Assembly (NCBI RefSeq): GCF_004519295.1
Contig: NZ_SOZH01000010.1
Coordinates: 124,001 to 188,000 of the forward strand
DNA from: Cellulosimicrobium funkei
GTDB lineage: Bacteria; Actinomycetota; Actinomycetes; Actinomycetales; Cellulomonadaceae
Reading direction: 5' to 3'
DNA length: 64,000 nucleotides
Shown here: piece by piece, positions 25,779 to 35,500 of the stretch
Layout: the number at the start of each line of letters is the position of its first letter
Numbering within the stretch: position 1 is the stretch's first letter
The notes under the pieces: model-generated
The model's input: the letters and a program-made list of their open reading frames with translations, nothing else
What the model was told of the DNA's origin: nothing
Database searches by the model: none
Made by a program: the position numbers and the translations under genes

Positions 25779-25784
25779 ACGCTA
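25779..25784 (-). promoter_or_regulatory. leaderless -10 of the aldo/keto reductase gene
   Basis: TAGCGT on the minus strand with 6 nt (CGGGAC) to the GTG start at 25772. Confidence 0.5.
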
Positions 25785-25983
25785 CCCGACGGCGTTCGCC
25801 GCCCGGTCGTCGGCGCTCGCAGCGCGTTCGCCTGCGCCACCGCCCGCAGGTCCGGGACGGCGAGGCCGAGCGGACAAATCAGGTGGCGTCGGGCGGCGCG
25901 GTAGGGGACGCTGGCGGGGTGCCCGCAGCGTCGGGCCGACCGCAGTGCCCCCACTGAGTTCCCCCGTCGACGAGGAGACCGCC

Positions 25984-26178
25984 ATGGCGTCCGACCCGCA
26001 GCGACCCGCTGCAGAGACCGCACCGACCGAGGAGGCCAAGGCGAAGTTCCGGGAGGCGCTCGACCGGAAGAACGCCGCGCGCCACCGCACGGCGGACGGC
26101 GAGTCGAACACGGGCTCCGTGCACGGCTCGGAGACCGTCGGACCGGTCCAGCGCACGTTCCGCCGCAAGTCCGGCTGA
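25984..26178 (+). CDS. small DUF5302-type protein
   Basis: 64 residues, highly charged and probably disordered. The core AKAKFREALDRKNAARH is the hallmark of the short actinobacterial DUF5302 family, of unknown function. The C-terminus GPVQRTFRRKSG is strongly basic. The ATG at 25984 has GAGGAGA 6 nt upstream. A hairpin follows, indicating a single-gene transcript. Confidence 0.75.
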   Translation: MASDPQRPAAETAPTEEAKAKFREALDRKNAARHRTADGESNTGSVHGSETVGPVQRTFRRKSG

Positions 26179-26188
26179 GCGCCACCTC

Positions 26189-26226
26189 CGACGTCCGGTC
26201 GTCCCCTGCGGGGCGGCCGGACGTCG
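26189..26226. terminator. hairpin between the DUF5302 and PPOX-fold genes
   Basis: CGACGTCCGG (26189-26198) pairs with CCGGACGTCG (26217-26226), with further CCCC/GGGG pairing inside. It lies between convergent genes and can serve both. Confidence 0.7.
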
Positions 26227-26239
26227 TGCGTCGGGGGGT

Positions 26240-26659
26240 CTACGGCTCCGCGCGCGCGAAGCGTCGCCCGGTGAGCTCGTGGGCCTCGACCACGACCCAC
26301 TCCTCGGTCGGGACGTCGACGGTCGGGACGAGCGGGTCCGCACCCTCCCGGACGGGATCCACCTCATGCTCGGTGCGCAGACGGTGGGCGGTGCCGCGCG
26401 CGACGACGCTCCACGCCCCGTCGTCGTCGACGTGGTCCCACTCCAGGGCGACCCGCTCGTTGATCGCGAGCGTCGCGAGCTTCGTGCCCGGGACCGTGCG
26501 GAACGCGAGCGTGCGCTCGTGCGCCCGCACGGTGACGGGGTAGATGTCCGGCTCGCCCCGCACGCTCACGGCGAGGCGTGCGACGTGGGTCCCCTCCACG
26601 AGGTCCCACGACGCGTCGGCGTCGAGGATCTGCGGCGCGTCGTGCAAGTATCCGGTCAT
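26240..26659 (-). CDS. pyridoxamine 5'-phosphate oxidase-fold (flavin/F420-binding) protein
   Basis: 139 residues, one split beta-barrel domain. HVARLAVSVRGEPDIYPVTV, LAFRTVPGTKLATLAINERVALEWDHVD and SVVARGTAHRL follow the pattern of small PPOX-like proteins that bind FMN or F420. The substrate is unknown. A serA terminator hairpin lies upstream of it, so it is probably transcribed separately. Confidence 0.8.
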   Translation of the reverse strand: MTGYLHDAPQILDADASWDLVEGTHVARLAVSVRGEPDIYPVTVRAHERTLAFRTVPGTKLATLAINERVALEWDHVDDDGAWSVVARGTAHRLRTEHEVDPVREGADPLVPTVDVPTEEWVVVEAHELTGRRFARAEP

Positions 26660-26694
26660 GCTTCATCGTGGCACCGGCGCGCGAGCGGCGCTCA

Positions 26695-26730
26695 GCGGCG
26701 AAGGTCACCGCCGCCGAGGACCTTCGCCGC
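26695..26730 (-). terminator. serA terminator
   Basis: A perfect 12-bp stem, GCGGCGAAGGTC (26695-26706) with GACCTTCGCCGC (26719-26730), and a 12-nt loop, 48 bp after the serA stop. A further GCGGCGAAGG copy lies at about 26745. Confidence 0.65.
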
Positions 26731-26778
26731 GTGCGGACGGGCCGCGCGCGGCGAAGGGTCCCGGGGTGCGGGGCTCCG

Positions 26779-27978
26779 TCAGTCGAGGATGCGCAGGGCG
26801 ATCGTCTGCTCCATCGCGGCCAGCGCCTCGATGACGGCGGGCTCCACGCGCGAGCCGACGTCGGTGACGACGTAGCCGATCTCGCCGCGGGTGGCGAGGA
26901 GCTGGCCCTCGATGTTCGTCCCGTGCTCGGCGAGGGTCGCGTTGACGGCGGCGAGGACACCGGGGGTGTTGCGGTGCAGGTGCGTGATGCGCGTGATGCC
27001 CGTCGTCTGCTCGAGCGCGAGGTTCGGCACGTTGACGCTGAGCGTCGTGGAGCCGGTGGTGAGGTAGTCGCGCAGCTTCGCGGACACGAACTGCCCGATC
27101 GCCTCCTGCGCCTCCTCCGTCGAGCCGCCGATGTGCGGCGTGAGGATGACGTTCGGCAGGCCGCGCAGCTCGGAGTCGAACGCGTCGCCCTTGCGCTTGG
27201 GCTCGTGCGGGAAGACGTCGACCGCGGCACCGGCCACACGGCCCTCGACGATCGCCTCGCGCAGCGCGCCGTAGTCCACCACGAAGCCGCGCGACAGGTT
27301 GAGGAAGATCGAGCCCGGGCGCATGCGGGCGAACTGCTTGGCGCCGAACAGCCCGGCGTTGCCCTGGCGCCCGTCGACGTGGAGCGTGACGACGTCGGCC
27401 TGCTCGAGCAGCTCGTCGAGCGTGTCCATGCGGCGCGCGTTGCCGAGCGCGAGCTTCTCCGCCGTGTCGTAGAACACGACCGACATGCCGAGGTTCTCGG
27501 CGACCACCGAGAGCTGCGTGCCGATGTTGCCGTAGCCGACGATGCCGAGCGTGCGGCCACGGACCTCGTGGGCGCCCTCGGCCGACTTGTCCCAGCGACC
27601 CTCGTGCAGCGCGCGGTCGCGCTCGGTGAGGCGGCGCGTGAGCGCGATGATCTCGGCGAGCGCGAGCTCGACGACGGAGCGCGTGTTCTGGAACGGCGCG
27701 TTGAACACGGCGACGCCCTGCGTCGCGGCCGAGCGCAGGTCGATCTGGTTCGTGCCGATGCAGAACGCGCCGAGCGCCACCAGGTCGGGAGCGTTCTCGA
27801 GCACGTTCGCCGTGACGTTCGTCTTGGACCGGATGCCGAGCAGGTGGACGCCGTCGAGCGCCTCGATCAGCTCGGACTCGTCGAGGGCCCCGGTGCGGAC
27901 GGTGACGTCGATGCCCGCGGCCTCGAGGTTCGAGGCGGCGAGGGGGTGCAGGTTTTCGAGGAGGAGGGCGCGTAGCAC
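26779..27978 (-). CDS. serA: D-3-phosphoglycerate dehydrogenase SerA
   Basis: 399 residues. The first step of serine biosynthesis, 3-phosphoglycerate to 3-phosphohydroxypyruvate. The NAD-binding motif is GIVGYGNIGTQLSVVAENLG. The catalytic Arg, Glu and His lie in NLSRGFVVD, VDVFPHEP and LTPHIGGSTEEAQ. A C-terminal ACT domain (about 325-399), with NTPGVLAAVNATLAEHGTNIEGQ, suggests serine feedback, as in the E. coli-type short SerA. The GTG at 27978 is chosen from the homologous N-terminus LRALLLENLHPLA; no clear ribosome site precedes it. Confidence 0.93.
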   Translation of the reverse strand: MLRALLLENLHPLAASNLEAAGIDVTVRTGALDESELIEALDGVHLLGIRSKTNVTANVLENAPDLVALGAFCIGTNQIDLRSAATQGVAVFNAPFQNTRSVVELALAEIIALTRRLTERDRALHEGRWDKSAEGAHEVRGRTLGIVGYGNIGTQLSVVAENLGMSVVFYDTAEKLALGNARRMDTLDELLEQADVVTLHVDGRQGNAGLFGAKQFARMRPGSIFLNLSRGFVVDYGALREAIVEGRVAGAAVDVFPHEPKRKGDAFDSELRGLPNVILTPHIGGSTEEAQEAIGQFVSAKLRDYLTTGSTTLSVNVPNLALEQTTGITRITHLHRNTPGVLAAVNATLAEHGTNIEGQLLATRGEIGYVVTDVGSRVEPAVIEALAAMEQTIALRILD

Positions 27979-28067
27979 GTCCCCATGGTGCGCCCGTCCC
28001 GCGGTCCGGACCAAACGGGTCTTGACCCTCGGGACGAGGTGACCCCGCGCCCGGACCCCGACCGCTC

Positions 28068-30308
28068 TCAGGCTCCGGCGCCCCGTGCGTCGTCCGACGG
28101 CGCGGGGGCGACCCCGGCGGGCAGCGCGCGCGTGTGCACGACGACGAGCCGCTGGGTCGGCCGCGTCATGGCGACGTACAGGTCGGACGGGCCCGACGGC
28201 CCGGTCGCGACGTCGGCGGGCTCGACCAGCACGACGGCGTCGAACTCCAGCCCCTTGACCTGCACCGGGTCGAGCACGACGACCGGGTCCTCGCCGCCCG
28301 CGTCGGCGAGCCCGAGCGCGGCCCGCAGCGCGGGGACTGCGGGCGCGGCCGCGACGACGGCGACGCGGCCGGACTCCGCGGCGACGAACTCGGCGCGCGC
28401 GGCCTCGGCCTCGGCCCGGACACGTGCCTCCAGCGCGCCCGGTGCCACCTCGACCACGCGCAGGGCGTCCTCGACGTCGCGCGCGGACGTGAGCGGCGAG
28501 ACCGGGAGGCCGGCCGCGACGGCCGCGCGTCGGGCCGCGTCCGCGACGGAGGCCGGGGTGCGGTAGTTGACCGTGAGCTCGGCGAGCCGCCACGCGTCGC
28601 GGAAGACCGGGTCGAGCATGCCCTTCCACGACCGGGCGCCCGCGAGCGAGGACGTCTGGGCGACGTCGCCGACCACCGTGAACGACCGCGTCGGGCACCG
28701 GCGCACGAGCATGCGCCACGCCATGGCGGACAGCTCCTGCGCCTCGTCGACCACGACGTGGCCGTAGGTCCACGTGCGGTCCTGCGCGGCGCGCTCGGCG
28801 GTGGTCAGGCGCGGGCCGCTCGCGGCGAACCGCTCGGCGAGCACGTCGGCGCCGACGATCCCGCCGCCCGCACCGGACGACTCGAGCACCTGGCGCGCGT
28901 ACTCGAGGTCCTGCGCGCGCTGCGCCGCGCGCGCGGCGGCCTCGGCCCGCTCCGCCTGGTCGTCCTCGCCGAGGAGCTCCGCCGCCTCGTCGAGGAGCGG
29001 CACGTCCGCGGGGGTCCACGGCGCGCCCTTCGCCCGCTCGAGGAGCCGTCGGTCCTCGGGGGAGAGCTCGGGCGCGGCCTCGGCGAGCCGGTGCGGCTTG
29101 GTCCACAGGTCCTCGACGAGGCGCTCGGGCGTGAGCGGCAGCCACGCCAGGTTGAGCGCGACCCGCACGTCGCGGTGGGAGCGCAGGTCCTCCAGCGCGA
29201 GCGCGCGGTCCTCGCCGACGAGGGGCTCGCCGAGCTGGCGCCCGTACTGCTCGACGAGGCGCGAGAGCATCTCGCGGACGAACGTGACGCGCGCGAGGTT
29301 GTGCGGCTTGTGGGTGCGTCGCGCCTTCGCGATGGCGTCGCGCACGTCGCGGCGGCGGATGACGAGGTCGTGGCCGTCGAGCCGGACCGGCACGTCGGCC
29401 GCGGGCACGCGCTCGCGGGCGCGCACGGCCCGGCGCACCGCACGGGCCATGACCGCCCGGCCCTTGACCCGCGCGACGCGCGGGTCCTCCTCGCCGTCGG
29501 CGACGACGCCGGGCAGGAGGTCGGCGATGGTCGTGCTCACGACGCCGGTCTCGCCGAGCGACGGCAGCACCTGGTCGATGTAGCGCAGGAAGGAGAGGCT
29601 GGGGCCGACGAGCAGCACGCCCGAGCGCTCGAGCAGCCGCCGGTGCGCGTACAGCAGGTAGGCCGCGCGGTGCAGCGCGACCGCCGTCTTGCCCGTGCCG
29701 GGCCCGCCCTGGACGACGAGCGCCCCCGCGAGCTCGGAGCGGATGATCGCGTCCTGCTCCGACTGGATCGTGGCGACGATGTCGCCCATGCGTCCCGTGC
29801 GGCCCGCGGCCATCGCGGCGAGCAGCGCGCCCTCGCCCGAGAGCGACGTGCCGGTCACGGCCTCCGGGGCGTCGAGGTCGAGGAGCTCGTCCTCGAGCCC
29901 CGTCACGGCACGACCGCGCGTCACGAGGTGCCGACGGCGCACGACGCCGTCCGGGTGGGCCGCCGTCGCGCGGTAGAACGCCTGGGCGGCGGGCGCGCGC
30001 CAGTCCGTGAGGAGGCTCGAGTGCTCTTCGTCGGTGAGGCCGATGCGCCCGACGTAGCGCAGGGTGCCGTCGTCGAGGTCGAGGCGGCCGAACGCGAGGC
30101 GGTCCTCGACCGCGTCGAGCTGCGCGACACGGTCCTCGTACAGCGTCGCGAACGCGTCGCGCTCGCTGCGGTTCTGCGGCGAGCCCGACGGGCCGGACCG
30201 TCGGACCTCGTCGAGGCGTGCCCGGGCGGCCGCCCGCAGCTCGTCGAGGCGCGCGTAGAGGGTGTCCACGACCTCCTGCTCGAGCCGGAGCTCGTCGTTG
30301 CGTCCCAC
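28068..30308 (-). CDS. HelD-type RNA polymerase-associated UvrD-like helicase
   Basis: 746 residues. A superfamily 1 ATPase of the HelD family, which binds RNA polymerase and releases it from stalled or drug-bound complexes. The N-terminal coiled coil (about 1-75, ELRLEQEVVDTLYARLDELR) is the arm that enters the polymerase channel. Walker A GGPGTGKT is at 201-208. VVVDEAQELSAMAWRML, VVGDVAQTS and the late motif VKGLEFDAVVLV follow. GTG start with AGGAAGG 6 nt upstream. Some actinobacterial homologues (HelR) give rifampicin tolerance; that is not demonstrable here. Confidence 0.88.
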   Translation of the reverse strand: MGRNDELRLEQEVVDTLYARLDELRAAARARLDEVRRSGPSGSPQNRSERDAFATLYEDRVAQLDAVEDRLAFGRLDLDDGTLRYVGRIGLTDEEHSSLLTDWRAPAAQAFYRATAAHPDGVVRRRHLVTRGRAVTGLEDELLDLDAPEAVTGTSLSGEGALLAAMAAGRTGRMGDIVATIQSEQDAIIRSELAGALVVQGGPGTGKTAVALHRAAYLLYAHRRLLERSGVLLVGPSLSFLRYIDQVLPSLGETGVVSTTIADLLPGVVADGEEDPRVARVKGRAVMARAVRRAVRARERVPAADVPVRLDGHDLVIRRRDVRDAIAKARRTHKPHNLARVTFVREMLSRLVEQYGRQLGEPLVGEDRALALEDLRSHRDVRVALNLAWLPLTPERLVEDLWTKPHRLAEAAPELSPEDRRLLERAKGAPWTPADVPLLDEAAELLGEDDQAERAEAAARAAQRAQDLEYARQVLESSGAGGGIVGADVLAERFAASGPRLTTAERAAQDRTWTYGHVVVDEAQELSAMAWRMLVRRCPTRSFTVVGDVAQTSSLAGARSWKGMLDPVFRDAWRLAELTVNYRTPASVADAARRAAVAAGLPVSPLTSARDVEDALRVVEVAPGALEARVRAEAEAARAEFVAAESGRVAVVAAAPAVPALRAALGLADAGGEDPVVVLDPVQVKGLEFDAVVLVEPADVATGPSGPSDLYVAMTRPTQRLVVVHTRALPAGVAPAPSDDARGAGA

Positions 30309-30434
30309 GCTGTCCCTTCCTCGACCGGCGCCGCGCCGCCCGCGCGGCCGTCCATTATGGCGTACGACGGCCGTCCGGGGACCGGCGACCGGCGCGTCCC
30401 GGCGCCGTGACCGGGCCGGACGCGGGCCTGCGGC

Positions 30435-30478
30435 TAGGATCGTGGCCCATGGCGACCAGAGGGGAGCGGGCGTCGTGA
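30435..30478 (+). promoter_or_regulatory. promoter and short upstream ORF before the RR-PP2C gene
   Basis: TAGGAT (30435-30440) is placed as a -10 with 8 nt to an ATG at 30449. That ATG opens a 9-codon frame, MATRGERAS, ending TGA at 30478. The main gene starts at 30566, so this promoter gives it a leader of roughly 120 nt containing a possible leaderless leader peptide. Confidence 0.35.
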
Positions 30479-30565
30479 CCGGGAGCGAGCAGCGGGCCCC
30501 GGGCCGACCCTCCGCGCGCGGCGACGACGCCGCCGGACCGGACCAGGCGCACCCGGGGCCGCGCC

Positions 30566-31804
30566 GTGCTGGCCCCGACGGACGAGCTCCGGATCCTGCT
30601 CGTGGAGGACGACGACGGGGACGCGATCCTCGTCGAGGAGCTGCTGGCCGACGGCAACCTCAAGGTCGAGCTGCACCGCGCGACGACCCTGGACGGCGCC
30701 CTCGAGATGGTCGTCTCCCACGACGTCGACTGCGTGCTGCTGGACCTGGGTCTGCCCGACTCCGTAGGCCTGTCCGCCGTCGAGCGCGTGCGCGCGGGGT
30801 CGCGGCCGCCGGCGCTCGTCGTCCTGACCGGCCACTCGGGCATCGACCTCGGCGTGCAGGCGGTCGCCGCGGGCGCCGACGACTACCTCGTCAAGGGGGA
30901 GGTCGACGGCGACCTCCTGGGGCGGTCCGTGCGCTACGCGGTCCAGCGCCGCATGTCCGTCGAGCAGCAGCGCGCGCTGTACCGCAGCGAGGTCCGTGCG
31001 GCCGAGACGGCGCGCCTCGAGCGCGCGCTCCTGCCGACCCCGCTCGTGCAGGACGACCGCCTCGACGTCATGGTCGGCTACGTGCCGGGCGGCAACGGCC
31101 TGCTGGGCGGCGACTTCTTCGACGCGGTCGAGCGCCCGGACGGGACGGTCCTGTGCGTCATCGGGGACGTCGCGGGGCACGGCCCGGACGAGGCCGCGCT
31201 CGGCGCGACGCTGCGCACGGCCTGGCGCACCATCGTCCTCAGCGAGACCCAGCCGGAGGCCATCCTGCCGCTGCTCGAGCGCGTGCTCGTCCCCGAGCGC
31301 GCGCGCCCGGAGGTGTTCGTCACGCTCTGCCAGGTCGTCGTCTCCGCGGACCGCCGCAGCGCCGAGGTCTACCTCGCGGGCCACCTCGCGCCGCTGCTGC
31401 TGCGCGACACGGCGTCGGAGATCACGCCGACGTCGCGCGGCCGCGCCCTGGGCATCCCGGTCGCGGGCGGCTGGACGTCGCAGCCGGTCGAGCTCGGCGA
31501 GCGCTGGGCCCTCATGCTCTACACCGACGGCCTCGTCGAGGCGACCGTCGCGGGAGCCGGGGCGGGCGACGCGCGGACCCGCCCCGAGCGCGTCGGGGTC
31601 GACGGCCTGCGCCGCGCCGTCGACAGCGCCCTGGAGCAGGGCGTCGAGGGCGTCGTCGAGCGCGTCTTCCGTCGCGTGCGCGACCTCCACGGCGGCCCCC
31701 TCGCGGACGACGCGGCCCTCCTCGTGCTCGGGTGGGACGGCAAGGGCACCTCCCCGGGCGAGCGGTCGGCCACCCTCGCGGACTCGGACGAGTGGGCCCG
31801 GTGA
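30566..31804 (+). CDS. response regulator with PP2C/SpoIIE phosphatase output
   Basis: 412 residues. The receiver domain (about 7-125) has acidic pocket EDDDGD, phosphoacceptor Asp60 (VLLDLGLPD) and the conserved Lys in DYLVKGEV. A short coiled coil leads to an RsbU/SpoIIE-type PP2C domain (about 165-400), with [27 protein letters not shown] and a final DDAALLVL as metal ligands. Such proteins dephosphorylate anti-sigma-antagonist partners, though none is encoded nearby. GTG at 30566 gives a normal receiver N-terminus. The stop overlaps the next gene (GTGA). Confidence 0.9.
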   Translation: MLAPTDELRILLVEDDDGDAILVEELLADGNLKVELHRATTLDGALEMVVSHDVDCVLLDLGLPDSVGLSAVERVRAGSRPPALVVLTGHSGIDLGVQAVAAGADDYLVKGEVDGDLLGRSVRYAVQRRMSVEQQRALYRSEVRAAETARLERALLPTPLVQDDRLDVMVGYVPGGNGLLGGDFFDAVERPDGTVLCVIGDVAGHGPDEAALGATLRTAWRTIVLSETQPEAILPLLERVLVPERARPEVFVTLCQVVVSADRRSAEVYLAGHLAPLLLRDTASEITPTSRGRALGIPVAGGWTSQPVELGERWALMLYTDGLVEATVAGAGAGDARTRPERVGVDGLRRAVDSALEQGVEGVVERVFRRVRDLHGGPLADDAALLVLGWDGKGTSPGERSATLADSDEWAR

Positions 31805-33471
31805 GCGCCGCGGGCGACCGCAGGCGCGCGGGCGAGCGTCGTGCCCCGACGCTGCGTCGGCGGCTCGGCTGGGCGCTCGTCGTCGCCGGGGTGATCCTCC
31901 TCGGCGTGCTCGCGACGTCCGCGATCGCGCTGTCGCGCGTCCTCACCCTCCAGACCGACGTGACCGGGCCGTTCTTCGACGCGGTGAGCGAGGCGGACGG
32001 CGCGTACGTCGGCCTGCTCGACGCCGAGGTCGCGGTGCGCGCCTACGTCGCCACGGGCGACGCGACGGCGCTCGAGGCCTACACGCGCGCGGTGGGCGTC
32101 GACGCCGAGGGCGTCGTCCCCGACGCCGCGCTCGTCGACCGCCTCGGCCTCGACGACGAGCTCGCCGGGACGCTCACCCAGGCCGAGTCCTCGGTGCGCG
32201 CCTGGGTCTCCGACGCGGCCGAGCCCGCCATCGCGACCACCGAGGCCCAGGGCCCCGGGCGCGTGCGCGCCGTCGACCAGGCGCGCGGCGCCGAGCTCTT
32301 CGCGGCGGCGCGCGCCGACACCGCGCAGTACGTCGACCAGCTGCGCGACGAGCGCGTCGAACGCCTCGACGCGCTCGACCGGTGGAGCCGCGCCCTGTTC
32401 GGGAGCGTCCTCGTCCTCGTCGGCTCGGCGCTCGCGGTCGGCATCATCCTGTGGGTCTGCCTCAAGCGCTGGGTCACCGAACCCATGGCCGAGCTCGCGC
32501 ACCGCGTGCGGCGCGTGAGCTCCGGGAGCCTCGACGAGCCGGTCGTCACGTCCGGGCCCGCCGAGATCGCGGACCTCGCGCAGGACGTCGAGCACATGCG
32601 CGTCGAGCTCGTCAGCCAGGTCGCGGAGATCAAGGCGTCGCACGAGGACGCGGCGCGCTCGCACGAGCTGCTCGCCGAGCAGGCGCGCGAGCTGGAACGC
32701 TCGAACCGCGACCTGGAGCAGTTCGCGTACGTCGCCTCGCACGACCTCCAGGAGCCGCTGCGCAAGGTCGCGAGCTTCACGCAGCTCCTCAAGAAGCGCT
32801 ACGGGGGCGAGCTCGACGACCGCGCCGACCAGTACATCGACTTCGCGGTCGACGGCGCGAAGCGGATGCAGCGCCTCATCCAGGACCTGCTCGGGTTCTC
32901 CCGCGTCGGCCGGACGGGCACCGAGCGCGTCGACGTCGACCTCGAGGACGAGCTCCGGGGCGTGCTCGAGGACTTCTCCGAGAAGATCGCGGAGTCCGGG
33001 GCGCGCGTCACGCACGACCCGCTCCCCGTCGTCGTGGGAGAGCAGGCGCTCCTGCACCAGCTCCTCGCGAACCTCGTCGGCAACGCGCTGAAGTTCCGCC
33101 ACCCCGACCGGGCGCCCGCCGTGCACGTGGGCGTGCTCGCGCGCGACACCCACTGGGAGCTGTCGGTCGAGGACAACGGGATCGGCATCGACGCGCAGTA
33201 CGCCGACCGCGTGTTCGTCATCTTCCAGCGCCTGCACGCCAAGGACGTGTACGAGGGCACGGGCATCGGCCTCGCGCTGTGCAAGCGCATCGTCGAGTAC
33301 CACGGCGGGCGCATCTGGATCGAGCCGCGCGAGGGCGGCACGACCATCCGCTTCACGCTCGCCCACGCCTACGTCCAGGCGCAGGTCGGCTACGCTCGCT
33401 CCGACCCCGGCGGCGCCGGTCCGGACGCTCCGGCCCCCGCGCGCCCCGACGACGAGGAGAGCCCCCCATGA
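31801..33471 (+). CDS. membrane sensor histidine kinase (CHASE3-like, HAMP, HisKA)
   Basis: 556 residues. TM1 lies at about 24-46, followed by an extracytoplasmic helical domain (about 50-195) with CHASE3-like features ([13 protein letters not shown]). TM2 at about 200-222, HAMP (about 223-275) and a coiled coil follow. The H-box [15 protein letters not shown] has His314, of the Cph1/bacteriophytochrome kinase subtype. The N-box [14 protein letters not shown]1 VEDNGIGID and G2 GTGIGLALC are intact. No PAS or GAF sensor is present. It probably phosphorylates one or both flanking receivers. It overlaps both neighbours by 4 bp. Confidence 0.92.
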   Translation: MSAAGDRRRAGERRAPTLRRRLGWALVVAGVILLGVLATSAIALSRVLTLQTDVTGPFFDAVSEADGAYVGLLDAEVAVRAYVATGDATALEAYTRAVGVDAEGVVPDAALVDRLGLDDELAGTLTQAESSVRAWVSDAAEPAIATTEAQGPGRVRAVDQARGAELFAAARADTAQYVDQLRDERVERLDALDRWSRALFGSVLVLVGSALAVGIILWVCLKRWVTEPMAELAHRVRRVSSGSLDEPVVTSGPAEIADLAQDVEHMRVELVSQVAEIKASHEDAARSHELLAEQARELERSNRDLEQFAYVASHDLQEPLRKVASFTQLLKKRYGGELDDRADQYIDFAVDGAKRMQRLIQDLLGFSRVGRTGTERVDVDLEDELRGVLEDFSEKIAESGARVTHDPLPVVVGEQALLHQLLANLVGNALKFRHPDRAPAVHVGVLARDTHWELSVEDNGIGIDAQYADRVFVIFQRLHAKDVYEGTGIGLALCKRIVEYHGGRIWIEPREGGTTIRFTLAHAYVQAQVGYARSDPGGAGPDAPAPARPDDEESPP

Positions 33472-33908
33472 GCCACGGCAGCAAGCCGATCGACGTCCTC
33501 CTGGTGGAGGACGACCCGGGCGACGTGCTCATGACCCGTGAGGCGTTCGAGGACCACAAGGTCACCAACCGCCTCTCGGTGGTGTCCGACGGCGTGAGCG
33601 CGCTGCAGTTCCTGCGCAAAGAGGGCGAGCACGCGGGCGCCCCGACGCCCGACCTCATCCTCCTCGACCTCAACCTGCCCCGGATGGACGGGCGCGAGGT
33701 CCTGGCCGAGCTCAAGGCCGACGACGCGCTGCGCAAGATCCCCGTCGTCGTGCTCACGACGTCGGAGGCCGAGGAGGACGTGGTGCGCAGCTACTCGCTG
33801 CACGCCAACGCCTACGTGACCAAGCCCGTCGACTTCGACCGCTTCATCGACGTCGTCCGGCAGATCGACGACTTCTTCGTCTCCGTGGTGCGGCTCCCCG
33901 GTCGCTGA
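33468..33908 (+). CDS. single-domain response regulator (Rcp1-like)
   Basis: 146 residues, a receiver domain with no output. The acidic pair is in [17 protein letters not shown], the phosphoacceptor is Asp67 ([13 protein letters not shown]), and Thr and Lys are in [11 protein letters not shown] and [11 protein letters not shown]. Stand-alone receivers of this Rcp1 type commonly pair with Cph1-type kinases and act as phosphate relay or protein-binding switches. The ATG overlaps the kinase stop (ATGA). Confidence 0.92.
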   Translation: MSHGSKPIDVLLVEDDPGDVLMTREAFEDHKVTNRLSVVSDGVSALQFLRKEGEHAGAPTPDLILLDLNLPRMDGREVLAELKADDALRKIPVVVLTTSEAEEDVVRSYSLHANAYVTKPVDFDRFIDVVRQIDDFFVSVVRLPGR

Positions 33909-34019
33909 CCGCCGCCACCGCCCGGCCGGGAATGATCCCCGGCCCGGGTCGCGTTACCTCGTCAGGCCCGCAGCGCGCCACCGGCGGCGCACGGGCGAAG
34001 GACGTGACGAGGAGGATGC

Positions 34020-34946
34020 ATGCTGGACCCTCGCGGGATCTACGAGCTCGACGAGCAGGCCGTGGCGCGCCTGTGGCCCACGCCGCCCGAGGCGGGCTCC
34101 GGGCCGGTGCTGCTGCACGCGGTCGCGGGGTTCGTCGACGCGGGCAGCGCGGGAGAGGTGGCCGTCGACCACCTGCTGGAGATCGGTGAGGTCACCCGCC
34201 TGGTGACGTTCGACGCCGACCAGCTCATCGACTACCGCTCGAAGCGGGCCACGATGACCTTCAGCACGGACCGCTGGTCCGACTACGACGAGCCGTACCT
34301 CGTCGTCGACCACGTGCGCGACGCCGAGGGCACCGGCTTCCTGCTGCTGCACGGCGCCGAGCCGGACGTCCAGTGGGAGCGCGTGGTCGCCGCGGTGCGC
34401 GACGTCGTCGAGCGCCTGGGCGTCTCGCTCGTCGTGGGCTTCCACGGCATCCCGATGGGCATCCCGCACACGCGGCCGCTCTCGGTGACGGCGCACGCCA
34501 CGCGCCCCGAGCTGCTCGGCGAGCACACGTCGTGGTTCGGGACGGTCAAGGTCCCGGCGAGCCTCGCCGCGCTGCTCGAGCTGCGGCTCGGGCGCGCGGG
34601 CCACGACGCCGTCGGCTACACCGTGCACGTGCCGCACTACCTCGCCCAGTCGTCGTACCCGCCCGCGGCGGTCGTCGCGCTCGAGCACGTCCAGCGCGTG
34701 ACGGGACTCGACCTCGCCACGGGCGGCCTCGCGGAGGCGGTCCAGGACGCGAAGACCGAGGTCGAGCGCCAGGTGCGCGACTCCGAGGAGGTCGCGGCGG
34801 TGGTCCGGGCGCTCGAGGAGCAGTACGACGCCTTCGCCCGCTCGGTCGGGCGCACGAGCCTGCTCGCCGAGTCGGCGCCGATCCCCACGGCCGACGAGCT
34901 CGGCGCGGAGTTCGAGCGCTTCCTCGCGCAGCAGTCGGGGGAGTGA
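34020..34946 (+). CDS. PAC2-family protein
   Basis: 308 residues. PAC2 (proteasome-assembly-chaperone-like) fold: LLHAVAGFVDAGSAGEVAVDHLL at the N-terminus, LVVGFHGIPMGIPHTRPLSVTAHAT in the middle and HYLAQSSYPPAAVVALEHV later. The C-terminal 80 residues contain a helical/coiled segment (VQDAKTEVERQVRDSEEVAAVV). Actinobacterial PAC2 proteins are common, but their biochemical role is not settled. The ATG at 34020 has GAGGAGG upstream. Confidence 0.85.
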   Translation: MLDPRGIYELDEQAVARLWPTPPEAGSGPVLLHAVAGFVDAGSAGEVAVDHLLEIGEVTRLVTFDADQLIDYRSKRATMTFSTDRWSDYDEPYLVVDHVRDAEGTGFLLLHGAEPDVQWERVVAAVRDVVERLGVSLVVGFHGIPMGIPHTRPLSVTAHATRPELLGEHTSWFGTVKVPASLAALLELRLGRAGHDAVGYTVHVPHYLAQSSYPPAAVVALEHVQRVTGLDLATGGLAEAVQDAKTEVERQVRDSEEVAAVVRALEEQYDAFARSVGRTSLLAESAPIPTADELGAEFERFLAQQSGE

Positions 34947-35250
34947 CCGCGCGCGCCGCAGAGCCGGAGACTATGTGCCGAAAAATCGGCACGAGAGGGC
35001 CCGTTCTCCATGGCGGACCTGACGTGGTCCATGCCACACTGTGACCCGTTGCAGTGACGTACTTGCGCACGACCCGGTACAGGGCCGGAACGTGGGTCCG
35101 CCCGGCGGGGCGGTCCGACGTCGGGCCTCGCCGGCCGCACACGGCCGGGATGCCGGCGAAGGACGTGGGACATGGCATTGCGGCGCACGGGGGTGGACGA
35201 AGGGTCCGCCTGCTGATGTCCCCGGATGGACAGAAGGTCAGAGGAACAGC
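34947..35250 (+). other. 304-bp region upstream of the cold-shock gene
   Basis: No gene is seen. A perfect palindrome GTGCCGA-AAAA-TCGGCAC lies at 34975-34992, close after the PAC2 stop. It could be a terminator stem or a binding site. The rest is presumably the promoter and long 5' leader of the cold-shock gene, as is usual for csp mRNAs. I could not place a convincing -35/-10 pair. Confidence 0.5.
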
Positions 35251-35454
35251 ATGGCGCAGGGTTCTGTGAAGTGGTTCAACGCCGAGAAGGGCTACGGCTT
35301 CATCGCGCAGGACGGCGGCGGTGCCGACGTCTTCGTGCACTACTCGGCGATCGAGTCGAACGGGTACCGCACGCTCGACGAGGCGCAGCGGGTCGAGTTC
35401 GAGATCACCCAGGGGCCGAAGGGCCCGCAGGCGGAGAAGGTCCGCCCGCTCTGA
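35251..35454 (+). CDS. cspA: cold-shock protein (CspA family)
   Basis: 67 residues, a single OB-fold. RNP1 KGYGFI and RNP2 VFVHY are intact, with the N-terminal GSVKWFN. It binds single-stranded RNA and DNA and acts as an RNA chaperone. The ATG at 35251 has GAGGAA 5 nt upstream. It is followed by a strong terminator, so it is probably monocistronic. Confidence 0.96.
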   Translation: MAQGSVKWFNAEKGYGFIAQDGGGADVFVHYSAIESNGYRTLDEAQRVEFEITQGPKGPQAEKVRPL

Positions 35455-35500
35455 CGTCCACGACGTCCTGCGGTCGGGTCGCCCGGTCGTAGCAGCAGCG

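Noticed and set aside
28068-30565. Rifampicin-associated inverted-repeat element upstream of the HelD gene
   Set aside because: No long GC-rich perfect palindrome of the known type was seen in the upstream interval 30309-30565, so drug-linked regulation cannot be claimed.
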